DNA of 64,000 nucleotides from Planotetraspora mira (GTDB taxonomy: Bacteria > Actinomycetota > Actinomycetes > Streptosporangiales > Streptosporangiaceae), in assembly GCF_016863275.1 (NCBI RefSeq), contig NZ_BOOO01000013.1, positions 124,001-188,000 on the forward strand. The letters are read 5' to 3'. Shown piece after piece: positions 27,401-37,687 of this stretch. Each line of letters begins with the position of its first letter. Position 1 is the stretch's first letter. Made by a program: the position numbers and the translations under genes. The notes under the pieces are model-generated. The model was given only the letters and a program-made list of their open reading frames with translations, was not told the DNA's origin and searched no databases.

Positions 27401-28120
27401 TCAGCCGGTCCCCGCGACGCGTGACGCACTCTCCACGATCGCTTCCAGTCGGTTCCCGTGCGCTCCGCGCCAGTAGACGTGGCCGCAGTCGAGGCATCGG
27501 GCGAACGTGTCGTAACTGCGCCTGGTCCCCGGCGGCAGGACCTCTTCGATCTCGGCCTTGGCGACCGGGGACAGGAGGCCGTTGCACGCCGTGCACCGGG
27601 TCCAGGGCGCGAGTGGCGGCGCGAAACGATCGAGCGCGTCCCGGAGCTGATCGTCCGCGCGGGCGCCGCGGACGTAGGCGCCGAGCCACAGGCTCCGGCG
27701 GAACAGAAGCCGGCGATCCTTGGTGAGCAGCACTCTCCGCTCCGCGTTCGCCTGCGCGATCAGCGCGTCGTCGTCGAGGTCGTTCCGGTAGGCGACGTCG
27801 ACGCCGACGAGGCGCAGCCGCCTGGCGAGTGTGCCGAGGTGGACGTCGAGGACGAACCGGGGAGCGGGAACCCGCTGCGGCCTCGGCACCCCGAGCACGT
27901 GGACGACGTCGGCCGTGCTCGGACGGTACGACGGCGTGATCGGCCGCCCGCCGACCAGAAGTGAGCCGATCTCCGTGAGCGGGACGCCTGCCGACTCGAC
28001 CACATGCCCGAGCGACGACGTGCCGTCGTAGGGGAGGCGCAGATCGGCGTGCCGCCGGCGGGGCGGAAGGAACAGCCACAACTCCGCCGCGACGCGGAGG
28101 TCGAGTTCCGCGCGGACCAT
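27401..28120 (-). CDS. Mut7-C RNase domain protein with N-terminal ubiquitin-like domain
   Basis: A 239-aa cytosolic protein. Residues about 1-80 match the Mut7-C ubiquitin-like module (LRLPYDGTSSLGHVVESAGVPLTEIGSLLVGGRPI). Residues about 85-230 are the Mut7-C PIN-like RNase domain: FVLDVHLGTLARRLRLVGVDVAYRNDLDDDALIAQANAERRVLLTKDRRLL, then a zinc ribbon CTACN...CLDCGHVYWRG. Acidic residues of the nuclease site (DVHLG, NDLDDD, TKDR) are kept. The ATG is very close to GGAGG; a start at 28180 would add 20 residues. Confidence 0.82.
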   Translation of the reverse strand: MVRAELDLRVAAELWLFLPPRRRHADLRLPYDGTSSLGHVVESAGVPLTEIGSLLVGGRPITPSYRPSTADVVHVLGVPRPQRVPAPRFVLDVHLGTLARRLRLVGVDVAYRNDLDDDALIAQANAERRVLLTKDRRLLFRRSLWLGAYVRGARADDQLRDALDRFAPPLAPWTRCTACNGLLSPVAKAEIEEVLPPGTRRSYDTFARCLDCGHVYWRGAHGNRLEAIVESASRVAGTG

Positions 28121-28180
28121 GCCTCCATCATGCCGGGATGGTCGGGACGGGTGCTCGACCGCGGTGGCCGGCACTGACAT

Positions 28181-28228
28181 GTAGGAGATTTCCTACGGTT
28201 GACATGTAGGAGATCTCCTACCTATTGT
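28181..28228. promoter_or_regulatory. ArsR promoter with two operator palindromes
   Basis: A perfect 16-bp palindrome GTAGGAGATCTCCTAC (28206-28221) and a one-mismatch copy GTAGGAGATTTCCTAC (28181-28196) lie 25 bp apart. A -35 TTGACA (28199-28204) and -10 TATTGT (28223-28228) flank the inner palindrome with 18-bp spacing. The -10 ends 6 nt before the arsR ATG, so the transcript is leaderless and a bound repressor would block RNA polymerase. Confidence 0.8.
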
Positions 28229-28234
28229 GTCCCC

Positions 28235-28588
28235 ATGACAGGAAGCGAGCGCATGACGGCGGGAAACGCGGACGTCTTCGCCGCTCTCGCCAGTCCCGTG
28301 CGGCGTGAGCTGACGGCGCTGCTGCTGAGCGGGCCGCGGTCGGTGAACGACCTGGCCTCGCACTTCGAGATGAGCCGTCCGAGCGTCTCGGAGCATCTCC
28401 GGGTGCTGCGCGACGCCGGGCTGGTCAGCGAGGAGCGCAGCGGACGGCTGCGGCTCTACCGACTGGAGGCGGAGCCGCTCATGGAAGTGTCGCGGTGGCT
28501 GTCGCCGTACGAGCGGTTCTGGCGGGACAGGCTCGCCGGGCTGCGTGAACTGCTGGATGAGGAGAACGGAGACGACCATGAGCGCTGA
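28235..28588 (+). CDS. ArsR-family winged-helix regulator (metal-independent type)
   Basis: 117 aa. The HTH reads SVNDLASHFEMSRPSVSEHLRVLRDAGLVSEERSGRLRLYRLE. It lacks Cys-rich metal motifs and has the C-terminal WLSPYERFWRDRLAGLRELLDEE of the ArsR subfamily that pairs with SRPBCC/AHSA1 proteins. The start is leaderless, 6 nt after a -10 TATTGT. It overlaps the next gene by 11 nt and probably represses its own operon. Confidence 0.88.
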   Translation: MTGSERMTAGNADVFAALASPVRRELTALLLSGPRSVNDLASHFEMSRPSVSEHLRVLRDAGLVSEERSGRLRLYRLEAEPLMEVSRWLSPYERFWRDRLAGLRELLDEENGDDHER

Positions 28589-29009
28589 CCGGACGTCGAT
28601 CGAGGTCGACGAGTTCCTGCCGCACCCGCCGGCCAAGGTGTGGCGTGCCCTGACCGATCCCGCTCTGCAGGAGCGGTGGCTGATGGCGGGTGACATGAAA
28701 CCCGTGGTGGGGCACCGCTTCACCTTCACCACCCGGCCGATACCGCAGGTCGAGTTCGACGGGGTGATCTCGTGCGAGGTGCTCGACGTCGACGAGGAAC
28801 GCCTGCTGCGCATCAGCTGGCGAGGCGGAGCGCTGGACACCACGGTCACCTGGAGGCTGGTCGCCGAGGGACAGGGCACCCGGTTGCTCGTCGAACACGC
28901 GGGCTTCGACCTCGACGACCCGGCTCAGGCCTTCGCGTTCAGGAACATGGGCAGCGGCTGGCGTTCCGAGGTGATGCAGTCGCTCCAAAAGACGCTCAGC
29001 GCGATGTGA
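28578..29009 (+). CDS. SRPBCC/AHSA1-domain protein
   Basis: 143 aa with the START/Bet v1-like hydrophobic-pocket fold: FLPHPPAKVWRALTDPALQERWLM at the N-terminus and VTWRLVAEGQGTRLLVEHAGFDLDDP in the core, ending in the usual amphipathic helix GSGWRSEVMQSLQKTL. Ligand unknown. Start chosen at the ATG overlapping the arsR end, preceded by GGAG. The ArsR/AHSA1 pair is widespread in actinomycetes. Its 3' end overlaps convergent soxG by 14 bp. Confidence 0.85.
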   Translation: MSADRTSIEVDEFLPHPPAKVWRALTDPALQERWLMAGDMKPVVGHRFTFTTRPIPQVEFDGVISCEVLDVDEERLLRISWRGGALDTTVTWRLVAEGQGTRLLVEHAGFDLDDPAQAFAFRNMGSGWRSEVMQSLQKTLSAM

Positions 29010-29568
29010 CCGTCCCCTCCGGCAGGTATTCGGCGGCGGCGTCGAGGAGCCAGTCCGCGAGGTAGCCCGCGAACGAGGACCGCACGAACACGCGGAACCC
29101 GTCGTCCTCCCGGGCGGCGAGGACGACCTGCGCGCGGGCGAGCATCGTCTGCGCGCAGCGCCCCGGGCCGAACACCCGGGGGTGCAGGTCGAGCGCGCAG
29201 CCGTGTGCGAGCAGGTCACGGGACCTCGGGCCGTCCACGGCGACGACCGTGCGCTGGGCCGACACGTCAGTGATCCCCACGTGGGCCGTCCCCGCCGCCG
29301 TCCGGATCGTCTCCTCGAGACCGTCCCCGACCGGGCCGACCACCAGCCACTCGTCGGGCCCCATCCAGAGCACGTCGGCGCCCGCGCTCGTGCAGGTGCC
29401 CGGCTCGGTCGGGAGCGGCGCACCCAGGGCGAGCCCGATGTCGGCGGCCGCCCGGCTCTTCGGGTCCACCCGCAGGTTGATCTGCGTGAGGAAGGGGATC
29501 TCCGCGATCCGCAGATCGTCGGCCGACACCGGCGTGAACCGGGCCAGCGGGCTCAGTCGCTCAGCCAT
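28996..29568 (-). CDS. soxG: Sarcosine oxidase subunit gamma
   Basis: 190-aa small subunit of heterotetrameric sarcosine oxidase, related to the GcvT/YgfZ C-terminal fold. Features are INLRVDPKSRAAADIGLALG, WMGPDEWLVVG, DVSAQRTVVAVDGPRSRDLLAHGCALDLHP and a C-terminal FRVFVRSSFAGYLADWLLDAA. The ATG overlaps the soxA stop by 8 nt; it is last in the soxB-soxD-soxA-soxG order. Confidence 0.92.
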   Translation of the reverse strand: MAERLSPLARFTPVSADDLRIAEIPFLTQINLRVDPKSRAAADIGLALGAPLPTEPGTCTSAGADVLWMGPDEWLVVGPVGDGLEETIRTAAGTAHVGITDVSAQRTVVAVDGPRSRDLLAHGCALDLHPRVFGPGRCAQTMLARAQVVLAAREDDGFRVFVRSSFAGYLADWLLDAAAEYLPEGTVTSR

Positions 29569-32332
29569 CGCGGCGGGCTCCCTCGGGGTCGTAGAGGATG
29601 TGGGACGTGACGGTGACGGGGACCTGCTCGTCGCCGAGCGGGACGTACAACACCTCGCCCATCCGATCGCGCCCGCCGCTGACCAGGGCGAGTGCGAAGG
29701 TGCTGTCGAGCACCGCGCTCCGGTAGCTCGACGTCACGTGGCCGAGGGTCGGGACGGGCGGCTCGGGCAGCGTGCTCGTCTCCACCAGGTGGGCGCCTTC
29801 GGGGAGCAGGCGGCCGGGATCGGCGGGCAGCAGGCCGACCAGGTGCTTGCGGTCCGGCCGGCTCGTGTCGGCTCTGGCGAACGACCGCTTCCCGATGAAG
29901 TCGGGCTTCTTCTTCGACACGACCCAGTCCATGCCGAGGTCGGCGGGGGTGACCGTGCCGTCGGTGTCCTGGCCGACGATCGGGTAGCCCTTCTCCGCGC
30001 GCAGCACGTGCATGGTCTCGGTGCCGTAGGGCGTGACCACCCCCGTCTCCATGACCGCCTCCCACAGGGCGAGGCCGTCCCACGCGTTGACGTTGATCTC
30101 GTAGGCGAGTTCGCCGGAGAAGCTGATCCGGCACACCCGCGCGGCCAGCCCGGCCACCTCGGTGTCCCGCCAGGTCATGAAGGGGAAGCTCGCCGCGTCC
30201 ACGGCCAGGCCCGGGGCCAGCCCGGCCAGCACGTCACGGGAGCCGGGGCCGGCGAGGGCCACCGTCGCCCAGTGCTCGGTGACCGACGTGCAGTAGACCC
30301 GCAGCCCCGGCCACTCGGTCTGGAGCCATTCCTCCATCCAGTCGAGCACGGCCGCCGCGTTGCCCGTGGTCGTCGTCACCAGGAACCGGTCGTCCGCCAG
30401 GCGGATGACGGTGCCGTCGTCGAAGACCATTCCGTCGGGCCTGCACATGACGCCGTAGCGGATCGCACCCACCTTGAGGGTGCTCATCATGTTCGTGTAG
30501 ATCCGGTCGAGGAACTCCGCCGCGTCCGGGCCCTGCACGTCGATCTTGCCGAGTGTGGAGGCGTCCATCGCGCCCACGGACTTCCGTACGGCACCGCACT
30601 CGCGCAGGACCGCGGTCTCCATGTCCTCTCCCGCACGCGGGTAGTACCAGGGGCGCTTCCACTGGCCGACGTTCTCGAACGGCGCGCCGTAGGCCACGTG
30701 CCATTCGTGCAGCGACGTGGTCCGCACCGGATCGTGCAGCGCGCCCCTGTGCCGTCCCGCGAGCGTCGCGAAGCCGACGGGCACGTACGGCGCGCGGAAC
30801 GTGGTGGTGCCGAGATCGCCGAGCGGCAGGCCGAGGGCGTGGCCGACCACCGCGCTGGTGAGGACACCCGACAGCTTGCCCTGGTCGTGTGCCGTGCCCG
30901 CCGTGGTGTAGCGCTTGACGTGCTCGACCGAGCGCAGGCCCGCTCCGGTCGCCCGCATGACGTCGGCGACGGTGACGTCTCGCTGGAGGTCCACGAAGTG
31001 CGTGCTGTAGTCCGCCGCGGGGACGAGCCACAGGTGCCCGGGCGGTGTGCCTGGGTCCTCGTCCGGCGTGCGCGGGATTTCGAACGTGCCCTCCACGCGG
31101 AACCCGGCGGCCTCGGCGGCCCGCGCTCCGGTGGCGGCGCCGTCCTCCAGGCATCCGGCGAGGGTGAAGACTCCGCGAGCGGCGCCCGCGACCTCGACGG
31201 CCTGCCGCGCGGACGCGGGCACGAACGAGCCGATCCCGTCATCGAAGCGCAGGTCGCCGCCCGACTGGCTGAACAGGTGGACCAGAGGGCTCCAGCCACC
31301 GGAGACGAGCAGCAGGTCGGCCTCGATCTCCCGGCCGGCCCCGCCGTCAGAGGGGGCGACCGCGACCGACGAGACGCCGTCGTCTCCGCCGACCGCGGTG
31401 ACCACGTGGCCGGCGAGGACCTCCACGCCGTCGGTGCCGCCGCCGGTCGTGTCCCGTGTGTCGACGATGGCGGCGATCTCCACGCCGGCCGCCGCGAGGT
31501 CCCGGGCGGCGGCGTAGGCGCTGTCGTTCGTGGTGAACACGACCGCGCGGTCGCCGGGGAGGACGCCGTGGCGGTTGGCGTACGCGCGCGCCGACCCGGC
31601 CAGCATGACGCCCGGCCGGTCGTTGCCCGCGAAGGCGATCGGCCGTTCGTGCGCTCCCGTGGCCAGCACGACGCGGCGGGCCCGGATGCGCCACACGCGC
31701 TCGCGCGAGTGGGCGTGCTCTCCGCGGCGCTCGACGGCGACGAGGTAGTTGTCGTCGTAGTAGCCGAACACGCTGGTGCGGCGCAGCACCCGGATGTCGG
31801 GACGGCCGTCGAGCGCGTCCAGCGTGGCGGCCGCCCACTCGGCTCCCGGCACGCCGCCGACCGTCTCCGCCGTGTCCGGCAGGCTGCCGCCCGCGATCGG
31901 CCGGTCGTCCGCGATGATCACCCGGGCGCCGGTCTCCGCCGCCACCGTCGCGGCCGCCAGCCCGGCCGGGCCCGCGCCCACGACGAGGACGTCGCAGTGC
32001 GCGTGGACGGCGTCGTAGCGTGCCGTGTCCGTCTCGTCGGTCAGCCGGCCTCTTCCCGAGAGGCCGTGCGCGGCGAGTCCGTCGCGCAATTCGACGGTCG
32101 TGGCCTGCAACATCGGCTCCGCGGCGACCTGGACGAGGGCGTTGGGCTCCTCCGTCCAGGCGGCGTAGATCCCTCGAGGGCGGCCGAGCGCCGGACTGGC
32201 GGCCACCGCGCGCACGCCGTTGGCGAGCAGGGCGGAGGCCAGCGTGTCGCCTCGGACCCCCTCGTAGTCGCGGCCGTCGAAACGGAACCGCACCGTCTCG
32301 CCCTGCCACCCGGTCATCCGACGGGATGTCAC
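29561..32332 (-). CDS. soxA: Sarcosine oxidase subunit alpha
   Basis: 923 aa; channels the methyl group of sarcosine to tetrahydrofolate. An N-terminal 2Fe-2S-like domain without cluster Cys (VRFRFDGRDYEGVRGDTLASALLANG) is followed by the NAD-binding domain (DVLVVGAGPAGLAAATVAAE near residue 120; VVLATGAHERPIAFAGNDRPGVMLAGS). The C-terminal GcvT-like folate domain includes YTNMMSTLKVGAIRYGVMCRPDG, SFSGELAYEINVN, and MHVLRAEKGYPIVGQDTDGTVTPADLGM. The GTG start overlaps the soxD TGA as GTGA; an ATG 15 nt downstream is possible. Confidence 0.94.
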   Translation of the reverse strand: MTSRRMTGWQGETVRFRFDGRDYEGVRGDTLASALLANGVRAVAASPALGRPRGIYAAWTEEPNALVQVAAEPMLQATTVELRDGLAAHGLSGRGRLTDETDTARYDAVHAHCDVLVVGAGPAGLAAATVAAETGARVIIADDRPIAGGSLPDTAETVGGVPGAEWAAATLDALDGRPDIRVLRRTSVFGYYDDNYLVAVERRGEHAHSRERVWRIRARRVVLATGAHERPIAFAGNDRPGVMLAGSARAYANRHGVLPGDRAVVFTTNDSAYAAARDLAAAGVEIAAIVDTRDTTGGGTDGVEVLAGHVVTAVGGDDGVSSVAVAPSDGGAGREIEADLLLVSGGWSPLVHLFSQSGGDLRFDDGIGSFVPASARQAVEVAGAARGVFTLAGCLEDGAATGARAAEAAGFRVEGTFEIPRTPDEDPGTPPGHLWLVPAADYSTHFVDLQRDVTVADVMRATGAGLRSVEHVKRYTTAGTAHDQGKLSGVLTSAVVGHALGLPLGDLGTTTFRAPYVPVGFATLAGRHRGALHDPVRTTSLHEWHVAYGAPFENVGQWKRPWYYPRAGEDMETAVLRECGAVRKSVGAMDASTLGKIDVQGPDAAEFLDRIYTNMMSTLKVGAIRYGVMCRPDGMVFDDGTVIRLADDRFLVTTTTGNAAAVLDWMEEWLQTEWPGLRVYCTSVTEHWATVALAGPGSRDVLAGLAPGLAVDAASFPFMTWRDTEVAGLAARVCRISFSGELAYEINVNAWDGLALWEAVMETGVVTPYGTETMHVLRAEKGYPIVGQDTDGTVTPADLGMDWVVSKKKPDFIGKRSFARADTSRPDRKHLVGLLPADPGRLLPEGAHLVETSTLPEPPVPTLGHVTSSYRSAVLDSTFALALVSGGRDRMGEVLYVPLGDEQVPVTVTSHILYDPEGARRDG

Positions 32333-32586
32333 GCGGTCACCTCGCCGGCCTCGATCTCGTTGGTGGCGGTGTTCCGTACGGCGTTGAACCAGCGGCGGCA
32401 GCCCGCCGTGTGGTTCCACCGTTCGGCGAACCGCCCCTTCGGGTTGTCACGGAAGAAGAGATAGCGGGCCCACTCCTCGTCGGAGAGCGCCGCGGGGTTC
32501 TCGGGGTAGGCGACGTGCGCCTGCCCGCCGTAGTGGAACTCGGCCTCGTCTCGCGGCCCGCACCACGGACAGGGGATCAGCAGCAT
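32329..32586 (-). CDS. soxD: Sarcosine oxidase subunit delta
   Basis: An 85-aa zinc-binding subunit. The ligands are Cys6 and Cys9 (MLLIPCPWCG), His59 and Cys63 (RWNHTAGCRRWF). EFHYGGQ and LFFRDNPKG are typical. The ATG has AAGGAG at 9-nt spacing. It sits between soxB (14-nt gap) and soxA (4-nt overlap). Confidence 0.95.
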   Translation of the reverse strand: MLLIPCPWCGPRDEAEFHYGGQAHVAYPENPAALSDEEWARYLFFRDNPKGRFAERWNHTAGCRRWFNAVRNTATNEIEAGEVTA

Positions 32587-32600
32587 CGGGTGGATCTCCT

Positions 32601-33815
32601 TCAGTGGGCCACGGCCGCCGCGCCGTGCTCGTCCACGAGCGCGCCGGTGGTGAACCGTTCGAGCGAGAAGGGGGCGTTGAGCGGATGCGGCTCGCCGTGG
32701 GCGATCGTGTGCGCGTAGCACCAGCCCACGCCCGGCGTCGCCTTGAAGCCGCCGGTCCCCCAGCCGCAGTTGACGAGCAGGCCGTCCACGGGCGTCTTGC
32801 CGACCACGGGGGAGGCGTCCGGGGTGACGTCGACGATCCCCGCCCAGGTACGCAGGACGTGGGCCCGCGCGAAGATCGGGAAGAGCTCCAGCGCCGCCGA
32901 CATCTGCTGCTCGATGATGTGGAACGCGCCGCGCTGGCGGTAGGAGTTGTACGGGTCGATGCCCGCCCCCATGACCAGTTCGCCCTTGTGGGCCTGGCTG
33001 ACGTAGACATGCACGGCGTTGGACATGACCACCGTGGGGTGCACCGGCTCCAGCAGTTCCGACACCAGCGCCTGGAGCGGATGGGTCTGCACCGGCAACT
33101 CGACCCCGGCGGTCGCCGCGACGACGGAGGAGTGCCCCGCGGCGGCCAGGGCCACCGTGCCCGCCGCGATCCTGCCCTTCGTCGTCTGGACGGCCTGGAC
33201 CCTGCCGTCGGCCACCTCGACGCCGGTGACCTCGCAGTTCTCGATCAGGTGCACGCCCATCGCCGCGGCGGCCCTGGCGAAGCCCCAGGCCACGTAGTCG
33301 TGCTTGGCGATGCCCGCGCGCGGCTGGTAGGTCGCGCCCAGCACCGGATAGCGCACGTCGGGCGAGACGTTGACGATCGGGCAGATCTCCTTGACCTCGT
33401 CCGGCCCCAGCCATTCCGCGTCGACGCCGTTGAGGCGGTTGGCGTGGACCCGGCGGACGCTGTCCCTGACGTCCTGCAGACTGTGCGCCAGGTTGAGCAC
33501 GCCGCGCTGGCTGAACAGGATCGGGTACCCGAGGTCGTCCTCGAGCCCCTCCCACAGTTTGAGGGCGTGCTCGTAGATTCCGGCGCTCTCGTCCCACAGG
33601 TAGTTGGACCGGATGATCGTGGTGTTGCGGGCCATGTTGCCGCCCGCCAGCCAGCCGCGCTCCAGCACCGCCACGTCGGTGATCCCGTGGTTCTTGGCCA
33701 GGTAGTAGGCCGTCGCCAGCCCGTGGCCGCCCCCGCCGACGATCACCACGTCGTACGAGCGCTTCGGCTCGGGGCTGCTCCACAACCAGTCGGGATGCTC
33801 CGGGACGTCCCGCAT
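32601..33815 (-). CDS. soxB: Sarcosine oxidase subunit beta
   Basis: 404 aa; the FAD/FMN subunit that oxidises sarcosine. The Rossmann motif [20 protein letters not shown] is at about 21-40. [16 protein letters not shown] supplies His172, matching the covalent-FMN His of the family. The C-terminal substrate domain has [42 protein letters not shown]. The ATG forms a TGATG overlap with the glyA stop; a GTG lies 3 nt earlier. Confidence 0.94.
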   Translation of the reverse strand: MRDVPEHPDWLWSSPEPKRSYDVVIVGGGGHGLATAYYLAKNHGITDVAVLERGWLAGGNMARNTTIIRSNYLWDESAGIYEHALKLWEGLEDDLGYPILFSQRGVLNLAHSLQDVRDSVRRVHANRLNGVDAEWLGPDEVKEICPIVNVSPDVRYPVLGATYQPRAGIAKHDYVAWGFARAAAAMGVHLIENCEVTGVEVADGRVQAVQTTKGRIAAGTVALAAAGHSSVVAATAGVELPVQTHPLQALVSELLEPVHPTVVMSNAVHVYVSQAHKGELVMGAGIDPYNSYRQRGAFHIIEQQMSAALELFPIFARAHVLRTWAGIVDVTPDASPVVGKTPVDGLLVNCGWGTGGFKATPGVGWCYAHTIAHGEPHPLNAPFSLERFTTGALVDEHGAAAVAH

Positions 33816-35113
33816 CACGAACCATCTCCGGCGTTCTCGTCGGTGTAGAGCGGATGCTTGGCGGCCAGGGCCTCGACGCGTCCGCGCAGGTGGGCGATGG
33901 AGGGCTCGCCGCCGTCGCCGATCAGGGCCGCCGCGATGACGTCGGAGACCTCCTGGAAGTCGGCGGCCTGGAACCCGCGCGTCGCGAGCGCGGGGGTGCC
34001 GATCCTGAGTCCGGAGGTGACCATCGGAGGGCGGGGGTCGAACGGCACGGCGTTGCGGTTGACGGTGATCCCGGCCGCGTGCAGCCGGTCCTCCGCCTGC
34101 CTGCCGTCCAGTTCGGACTCGCGCAGGTCGACCAGCACCAGATGGACGTCCGTACCGCCGGAGATGACCCGCACGCCCGCCGCGGCGGCGTCGGGCTCGA
34201 GGAGGCGGTCGGCGAGGATGCGCGCCCCTTCGAGCGTGCGCCGCTGTCGGTCGGCGAACCAGTCGCTTGCCGCGATCTTGAAGGAGACCGCCTTGGCCGC
34301 GATGACGTGTTCGAGCGGGCCGCCCTGCTGACCGGGGAACACCGCCGAGTTGATCTTCTTGGCCAGCTCCTCCGTGGAGAGGATGACGCCGCCCCGCGGG
34401 CCGCCGAGGGTCTTGTGGGTGGTCGTCGTGACGACGTGGGCGTGCGGCACGGGGGAGGGGTGCAACCCCGCGGCCACCAGGCCGGCGAAGTGGGCCATGT
34501 CGACCATGAGGTACGCCCCGACCTCGTCGGCGATCCGCCGGAAGGCCGCGAAGTCGAGGTGGCGGGGGTACGCCGACCAGCCCGCGATGATCAGCTTGGG
34601 CCGGTGCTCTCTGGCCAGCCGCTCCACCTCGTCCATGTCCACGAGGTTGTCGCTCTCGCGCACGTGGTAGGCGACCACGTTGTAGAGGCGGCCGGAGAAG
34701 TTGATCCGCATGCCGTGCGTGAGGTGGCCGCCGTGCGCGAGATCCAGCCCGAGGATCGTGTCGCCGGGCTCGAGCAGGGCCGCCATGACCGCCGCGTTGG
34801 CCTGGGCGCCCGAGTGCGGCTGCACGTTGGCGGCCTCCGCGCCGAACAGCGCCTTCACCCGGTCGATCGCCAGTTGCTCGATGACGTCGACGTGCTCGCA
34901 GCCGCCGTAGTAGCGCCTGCCCGGGTAGCCCTCGGCGTACTTGTTGGTCAGGACGGACCCCTGCGCCCGCATGACCGACACCGGGGCGAAGTTCTCCGAG
35001 GCGATCATCTCGAGCGTGGACTGCTGGCGGTGCAGTTCGGCGCCGATCGCCGCCGCCACCTCGGGGTCGGCCTCGGCGAGCGGTATGTCGACCAGCGATT
35101 CGGGTGAGTTCAA
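33815..35113 (-). CDS. glyA: Serine hydroxymethyltransferase
   Basis: 432 aa, PLP enzyme. Here it would combine glycine with the 5,10-methylene-THF released by the two demethylating oxidases to give serine. Signatures are [43 protein letters not shown] and the PLP-lysine loop [14 protein letters not shown]. The start is TTG: it has GGAGG at 7-nt spacing and no better codon is near. It is placed inside the sox operon, 39 nt after the dimethylglycine oxidase gene. Confidence 0.95.
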   Translation of the reverse strand: MNSPESLVDIPLAEADPEVAAAIGAELHRQQSTLEMIASENFAPVSVMRAQGSVLTNKYAEGYPGRRYYGGCEHVDVIEQLAIDRVKALFGAEAANVQPHSGAQANAAVMAALLEPGDTILGLDLAHGGHLTHGMRINFSGRLYNVVAYHVRESDNLVDMDEVERLAREHRPKLIIAGWSAYPRHLDFAAFRRIADEVGAYLMVDMAHFAGLVAAGLHPSPVPHAHVVTTTTHKTLGGPRGGVILSTEELAKKINSAVFPGQQGGPLEHVIAAKAVSFKIAASDWFADRQRRTLEGARILADRLLEPDAAAAGVRVISGGTDVHLVLVDLRESELDGRQAEDRLHAAGITVNRNAVPFDPRPPMVTSGLRIGTPALATRGFQAADFQEVSDVIAAALIGDGGEPSIAHLRGRVEALAAKHPLYTDENAGDGS

Positions 35114-35152
35114 GGCGGGTCCTCCAGAGGTGGTGCTCGTGCGGCGACCGCG

Positions 35153-37570
35153 TCAGCCGCGGAGGCGTTCCATGGCGGGGTCGAACAGTGGCTCCTCGGC
35201 GACGACCGCGGCGATCCGCCGGTCGAAGTACCCGATGTGCACCACCTGACCGGGGGTGGACAGCTCGGCGGGAAGCCAGGCGTAGGCGATGCCCTTGCCG
35301 ATCGTGTAGCCGTAGGCCGCGCTCGTGACGTAGCCGACGCAGCGGTCGCCGTCGTACACCGGCTCCTTGCCCATGACCACGGCCTCAGGGCCGTCGATGG
35401 TCAGGCAGGTCAGGCGCCGCCGTACGTCCTGGCGGCGTTCGAGCAGGGCCTCGCGGCCGATGAAGTCGCCCTTGTCGGGCTTGACGGCGAAGGCGAGGCC
35501 CGCCTCGTAGGGATCGTGCTCGTAGGTCATGTCCGTGCCGAACGACCGGTAGCCCTTCTCCAGCCGGAGGCTGTTGAAGGCCCCGCGGCCGCCCGCGATG
35601 ATCCCGTGCTCCCGGCCGGCCTCCCACAGGGTGTCCCAGAGCTTGGCGCCCATGTCGGCGGTCGTGTAGAGCTCCCAGCCGAGCTCCCCGATGTAGGACA
35701 GCCGTAGCGCCGTGACGGGAACCGCTCCGACGTAGGCCTTCTTGCCCCGGAAGTAGCGGAAGCCGTCCTTGGAGAAGTCGCGTCCGGCCAGTGGCGCGAC
35801 GACCTCACGGGCGCGGGGACCCCAGATGCCGATACAGCATGTCCCGGCCGTGATGTCGCGGACGACGACCGTGCCGTCGGCGTGCCGGTGGAACCAGTCC
35901 AGGTCGAGGTTGCCGTTGGCGCCCACCTGGTAGTGGTCGCGGCCCAGCCTCGCGATGGTGACGTCGCTGCGGATGCCGCCGTCCTCGTCGAGCAGCAGGC
36001 AGTACGTCACCGAGCCGACGGACTTGTCGACGTCGCCGGTCGACAGGCGCTGGAGGAAGGCCGTGGCCCCGGGCCCGCTGACCTCGATGCGCTTGAGCGC
36101 CGACATGTCGTACACGGCCACGGACTCGCGGGACGCCTGGGCCTCCGCGCCGACGATGGGCGACCAGTGGCGGGACGCCCAATCACCGGGGTGGGGGATG
36201 TCCCTGCCGTCGACCAGGCCGGCGTTGGCGCCGTACCACTGGGGCCGCTCCCAGCCGGTCGCCTCCAGGAAGTACGCGCCGAGCTCGCGCTCGCGGGTGT
36301 GGAAGGGGCTGGTCCGCAGCGGCCGGAGGTTCGCCGGGGGCTCCAGCGGATGGATGATGTCGTAGACCTCGACGTAGTTCTGGCAGTCGCGGGCCAGGAC
36401 GTAGTCGGGGGCGAGCTGGTGTTGCTCGAACCGGTTCACGTCGCACTCGTGCAGATCGAACGACGAGCAGTGGCCGTCGGCCAGCCACTCGGCCATGGCC
36501 CTGCCCACGCCGGCCGAGTGCGTCACCCACACGGCCTCGGCCACCCAGAAGCCCTTGACCTCGGGGGACTCGCCGAGCAGCGGCATGTTGTCGGTCGTGA
36601 AGGAGAACAGCCCGTTGATGCCCTCCTCGACCTTGGCGTCGCGGGTGTCCGGCAGCAGCGACTGGGTCTCGGCCCAGGCGGGTGCGAAGTCGTCCTCGGT
36701 GAAGGTCAGCACCGAGGGCATGACCTCTGCCTCGCCGAAGGGCAGGATCTCGTCGGAGGTGATCGGCAGGGGGCGGTGGCCGTAGTAGCCGATGCCCAGC
36801 CGGTCGAACCGCTCGCGGTAGTACAGGTCGGCGTCCTGGTGACGCAGGATCGGGCGGACGGCCTCGTCGGTCTGGCCTTCGAGAGCGGCGACGGGGCCGG
36901 TCCAGGCGAGCTGGTGCGCGAGCGGTGTGAGGGGGAGCGTCATCCCCGCCATGCGGGCGACCTTGGGCCCCCAGATTCCGGCGCAGCAGACCACGATGTC
37001 CGCGGGAATCTCGCCCTGGTCGGTCACAACGCCGGTCACTTGACCGTCCTCGCTGCGGATGTCGAGGACCTCGTGCCGGTCGAGGACGCGGACGCCGCGC
37101 TCACGCGCCTTCTCGAGCTGCACCTCGACCGCGCGTACGGCCTTCGCGAGGCCGTCGGTGGGGACGAACAGCCCGCCGAGCACCCGGTCCGTCGACAGGA
37201 GCGAGTGGCGTTCCACGCACTCCTCGGGGGTGAGCAGGCGCGCGTCGAGGCCCCAGGCGGTGGCCCAGCCGTGACGGCGGCGCAGTTCGGTGAGCCGCTC
37301 GGGCGTGGTGGCGACCTCGAGCCCGCCCACCTGGAGGAAGCAGCCGAGCGCGCTCAGCTTCTCGACCGTGTACCTCGCCATCTCGGTCATGGTCTTGGAC
37401 GAGTTCGTCTGGAAGACCAGGCCGGGGGCGTGGGACGAGGAGCCGCCCGTGGCCGGTACGGGGCCCTGGTCGACGACCGTGATCTCGGTCCAGCCCTTGG
37501 CGGAGAGCTCTTCGGCGAGGGCGGCCCCGACGACTCCGGCTCCGATGATGACGACGCGCGGGCCAGCCAT
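35153..37570 (-). CDS. Dimethylglycine oxidase/dehydrogenase (FAD + folate domains)
   Basis: 805 aa; demethylates N,N-dimethylglycine to sarcosine and passes the one-carbon unit to tetrahydrofolate. The N-terminal DAO-type FAD domain has [17 protein letters not shown] and [15 protein letters not shown], where His47 matches the covalent-FAD His of Arthrobacter dimethylglycine oxidase. A middle FAO_M-like linker is followed by the GcvT-type folate domain from about residue 430 ([81 protein letters not shown]). The ATG with GGAGGTGTAC was chosen. First gene of the dimethylglycine-to-serine operon. Confidence 0.93.
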   Translation of the reverse strand: MAGPRVVIIGAGVVGAALAEELSAKGWTEITVVDQGPVPATGGSSSHAPGLVFQTNSSKTMTEMARYTVEKLSALGCFLQVGGLEVATTPERLTELRRRHGWATAWGLDARLLTPEECVERHSLLSTDRVLGGLFVPTDGLAKAVRAVEVQLEKARERGVRVLDRHEVLDIRSEDGQVTGVVTDQGEIPADIVVCCAGIWGPKVARMAGMTLPLTPLAHQLAWTGPVAALEGQTDEAVRPILRHQDADLYYRERFDRLGIGYYGHRPLPITSDEILPFGEAEVMPSVLTFTEDDFAPAWAETQSLLPDTRDAKVEEGINGLFSFTTDNMPLLGESPEVKGFWVAEAVWVTHSAGVGRAMAEWLADGHCSSFDLHECDVNRFEQHQLAPDYVLARDCQNYVEVYDIIHPLEPPANLRPLRTSPFHTRERELGAYFLEATGWERPQWYGANAGLVDGRDIPHPGDWASRHWSPIVGAEAQASRESVAVYDMSALKRIEVSGPGATAFLQRLSTGDVDKSVGSVTYCLLLDEDGGIRSDVTIARLGRDHYQVGANGNLDLDWFHRHADGTVVVRDITAGTCCIGIWGPRAREVVAPLAGRDFSKDGFRYFRGKKAYVGAVPVTALRLSYIGELGWELYTTADMGAKLWDTLWEAGREHGIIAGGRGAFNSLRLEKGYRSFGTDMTYEHDPYEAGLAFAVKPDKGDFIGREALLERRQDVRRRLTCLTIDGPEAVVMGKEPVYDGDRCVGYVTSAAYGYTIGKGIAYAWLPAELSTPGQVVHIGYFDRRIAAVVAEEPLFDPAMERLRG

Positions 37571-37583
37571 GTACACCTCCGTC

Positions 37584-37649
37584 GTTGCGCATGTCGAAAC
37601 GTCATGCGCGTCCCGCAACAGCGTCCTATTCACCCCATATGCCTGTCAA
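37584..37649 (-). promoter_or_regulatory. Promoter/operator region of the dimethylglycine oxidase operon
   Basis: A perfect -35 TTGACA (minus strand, 37644-37649) is followed by a weak -10 near 37623-37628. The 11-mer ACGCTGTTGCG (37614-37624, given as read on the minus strand) comes next, then GCGCATG/CATGCGC arms separated by 9 nt (37587-37609). The 11-mer recurs exactly in front of the Rieske ferredoxin gene. It is a candidate site for the locus IclR regulator. Confidence 0.5.
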
Positions 37650-37687
37650 GAACATCCTTCTCCCCTAAATCCCCCCGCCCTTTCCCG

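Noticed and set aside
29249-32464. 1071-codon plus-strand frame
   Set aside because: Antisense shadow of soxG, soxA and soxD, which are recognisable at every motif.
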